Assembly: GCF_000243135.2 (NCBI RefSeq)
Contig: NC_019903.1
Span: 906,001 to 970,000, forward strand
DNA from: Desulfitobacterium dichloroeliminans LMG P-21439
Lineage (GTDB): Bacteria > Bacillota > Desulfitobacteriia > Desulfitobacteriales > Desulfitobacteriaceae
Length of the DNA stretch: 64,000 nucleotides
Reading direction: 5' to 3'
The translations under genes and the position numbers were made by a program. Below the pieces are notes generated by a model. The model saw only the letters and a list, made by a program, of their open reading frames with translations, made no database searches and was not told where the DNA came from. Each line of letters starts with the position of its first letter. Position 1 is the stretch's first letter. Shown in pieces: positions 63,195 through 64,000 of the stretch.

Positions 63195-64000
63195 TTAAAG
63201 TAAACTGGTCATCATGGGATATTCCTCTTCGGCTATTACCCCTCCGGTCATGGCCTTGAGGCCGGAGTGAAGATAAGAAGAACGCATGATGGAATGAGAG
63301 CCAAAGCGCTCTCGAATCACGTCGATGGTCTGATCGATTTTCCGATCCTTCTCATAGTCCCTTTCGAAGAAGGATAACTGTAGAAAATCATTATGACAAA
63401 GCTCAGAGACCCGAACGCCCATATGTCTTAGGGGTTGACCCTTCCATAACTCATCGAAGAGCTCACAAGCGATCTCCCAGATTTCGTTGGTACAGTCTGT
63501 GGGGTGGGAGATTTTTCGTTGATGAGAATATGAGAGAAATTCATGGGTTCGAAAGGAAACGGCTACAAGTTGGGCGAAATACTGATCATGTCTTAAACGA
63601 GCGCTGACGGTTTCTACAAGGGAGAGCAGGACCAGGTGAGCTTCCTTGCGACTATCCACATCGAAGGGCAGGGTGGTGGAATTGCCCATACCTTTGACTT
63701 TCACGCGGCCGCCGGGTCGAACGGGGGAATTTTCAATCCCATGGGCATAATTCCAAATCAGGATGCCATGGCTTTTTAGAGTTGTTCTTAAGATGCGCGG
63801 ATCGGTGTGTGCCAGGTCGCCAATGGTTTTAATATTGCGCGAGAGAAGCTTTTGGGAGGTTGCTCTTCCCACCATGAAGAGCTCTTCGATGGGTAGGGGC
63901 CACATTTTTTCGGGGATTTCCTCAGAAAATAGAGTATGGACCTTGTCGGGCTTTTGGAATTCCGAGGCCATTTTTGCCAATAACTTATTGGTAGAGATAC
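63195..64000 (-). CDS. Y-family DNA polymerase (DinB/UmuC type), N-terminal part outside window
   Basis: The C-terminal 267 or so residues of a translesion DNA polymerase. The frame is open to the window edge and reads ISTNKLLAKMASEFQKPDKV, the end of the palm domain. The helix-hairpin-helix thumb (LPIEELFMVGRATSQKLLSR, IKTIGDLAHTDPRILRTTLK) and little-finger domain (GNSTTLPFDVDSRKEAHLVL) follow. The catalytic Asp/Glu residues would be outside the window. The TTG at 63980 is internal, not a start. These enzymes copy damaged DNA and are usually LexA-controlled; no LexA site can be seen because the promoter is off the edge. Confidence 0.93.
   Translation of the reverse strand, partial: ISTNKLLAKMASEFQKPDKVHTLFSEEIPEKMWPLPIEELFMVGRATSQKLLSRNIKTIGDLAHTDPRILRTTLKSHGILIWNYAHGIENSPVRPGGRVKVKGMGNSTTLPFDVDSRKEAHLVLLSLVETVSARLRHDQYFAQLVAVSFRTHEFLSYSHQRKISHPTDCTNEIWEIACELFDELWKGQPLRHMGVRVSELCHNDFLQLSFFERDYEKDRKIDQTIDVIRERFGSHSIMRSSYLHSGLKAMTGGVIAEEEYPMMTSLL

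Overview
The window reads like the chromosome of an anaerobic, spore-former-type member of the Clostridia, most likely Desulfitobacteriaceae (Desulfitobacterium or a close relative). This is inference from gene content: a molybdopterin/ferredoxin/NrfD respiratory module, a Tat-exported [NiFe] uptake hydrogenase, strong Shine-Dalgarno sites, many TTG/GTG starts, Gram-positive cell-surface repeats and a CymR-like sulfur regulon. No rRNA, tRNA or CRISPR array was recognised.

Layout. 1-3308: end of a CISM oxidoreductase operon (catalytic subunit cut by the window edge, four-cluster ferredoxin, NrfD anchor). 3490-5889: DUF6530-like and GIY-YIG-like genes behind a near-consensus promoter, then a NagZ-type hexosaminidase. 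6086-9813: two ECF sigma/anti-sigma pairs back to back, the second SigV/RsiV-like. 10025-18614: MFS exporter, a carB without carA, an anchored protein of unknown function, an M20 amidohydrolase, a heptad-repeat coiled coil and a surface protein. 18728-23390: TetR, rifampicin-phosphotransferase-like enzyme and MFS exporter in one apparent drug-response operon. 23605-25363: decayed blaI-blaR1 locus.

The most unusual region is 26388-30663. An IS1380-family element of exactly 1656 bp (28510-30165), with the terminal repeats, 420-residue transposase and outward promoter I know from ISEcp1, sits at one end of a 3623-bp transposition unit (26543-30165). The unit also carries a complete hydrogenase small-subunit gene and 207 codons of the large subunit. 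It is flanked by a 5-bp target duplication (AAGTA), and removing it plus one duplication rejoins an in-frame 215-residue flavodoxin-family gene. This is the signature of one-ended transposition, the mechanism known for spreading beta-lactamase genes in Enterobacteriaceae, here with a metabolic gene in what looks like a Gram-positive anaerobe.

30787-32809: singlet glycine riboswitch with terminator ahead of an ACT-domain protein and a UPF0210 protein. 32856-43567: an IS3-type remnant, a LytTR response regulator and a GHKL sensor kinase separated by about 8 kb of oppositely oriented envelope genes (lipoprotein, LemA, DUF2207, SHOCT protein, large BspA/CWB2 surface protein), then a small LemA-like protein. 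43684-43729: a 46-bp perfect palindrome. 43845-55968: FAH-family hydrolase, aconitase-family hydratase, ATP-dependent PEP carboxykinase, LysM/G5/M23 peptidase, UroD-like protein, MarR regulator, zinc-ribbon protein, XRE regulator, DUF1538 transporter with tandem PII-like protein, DUF2500 protein. 56016-61679: PstS-like remnant, then a sulfur block (CymR-like Rrf2 regulator, O-acetylhomoserine sulfhydrylase, YeiH exporter, CysL-like LysR, cysteine synthase) whose promoters share a CATAT(T/A)A...ATACTA motif. 61787-64000: a possible small RNA, DedA protein, a short unknown gene and the 3' part of a Y-family DNA polymerase gene.
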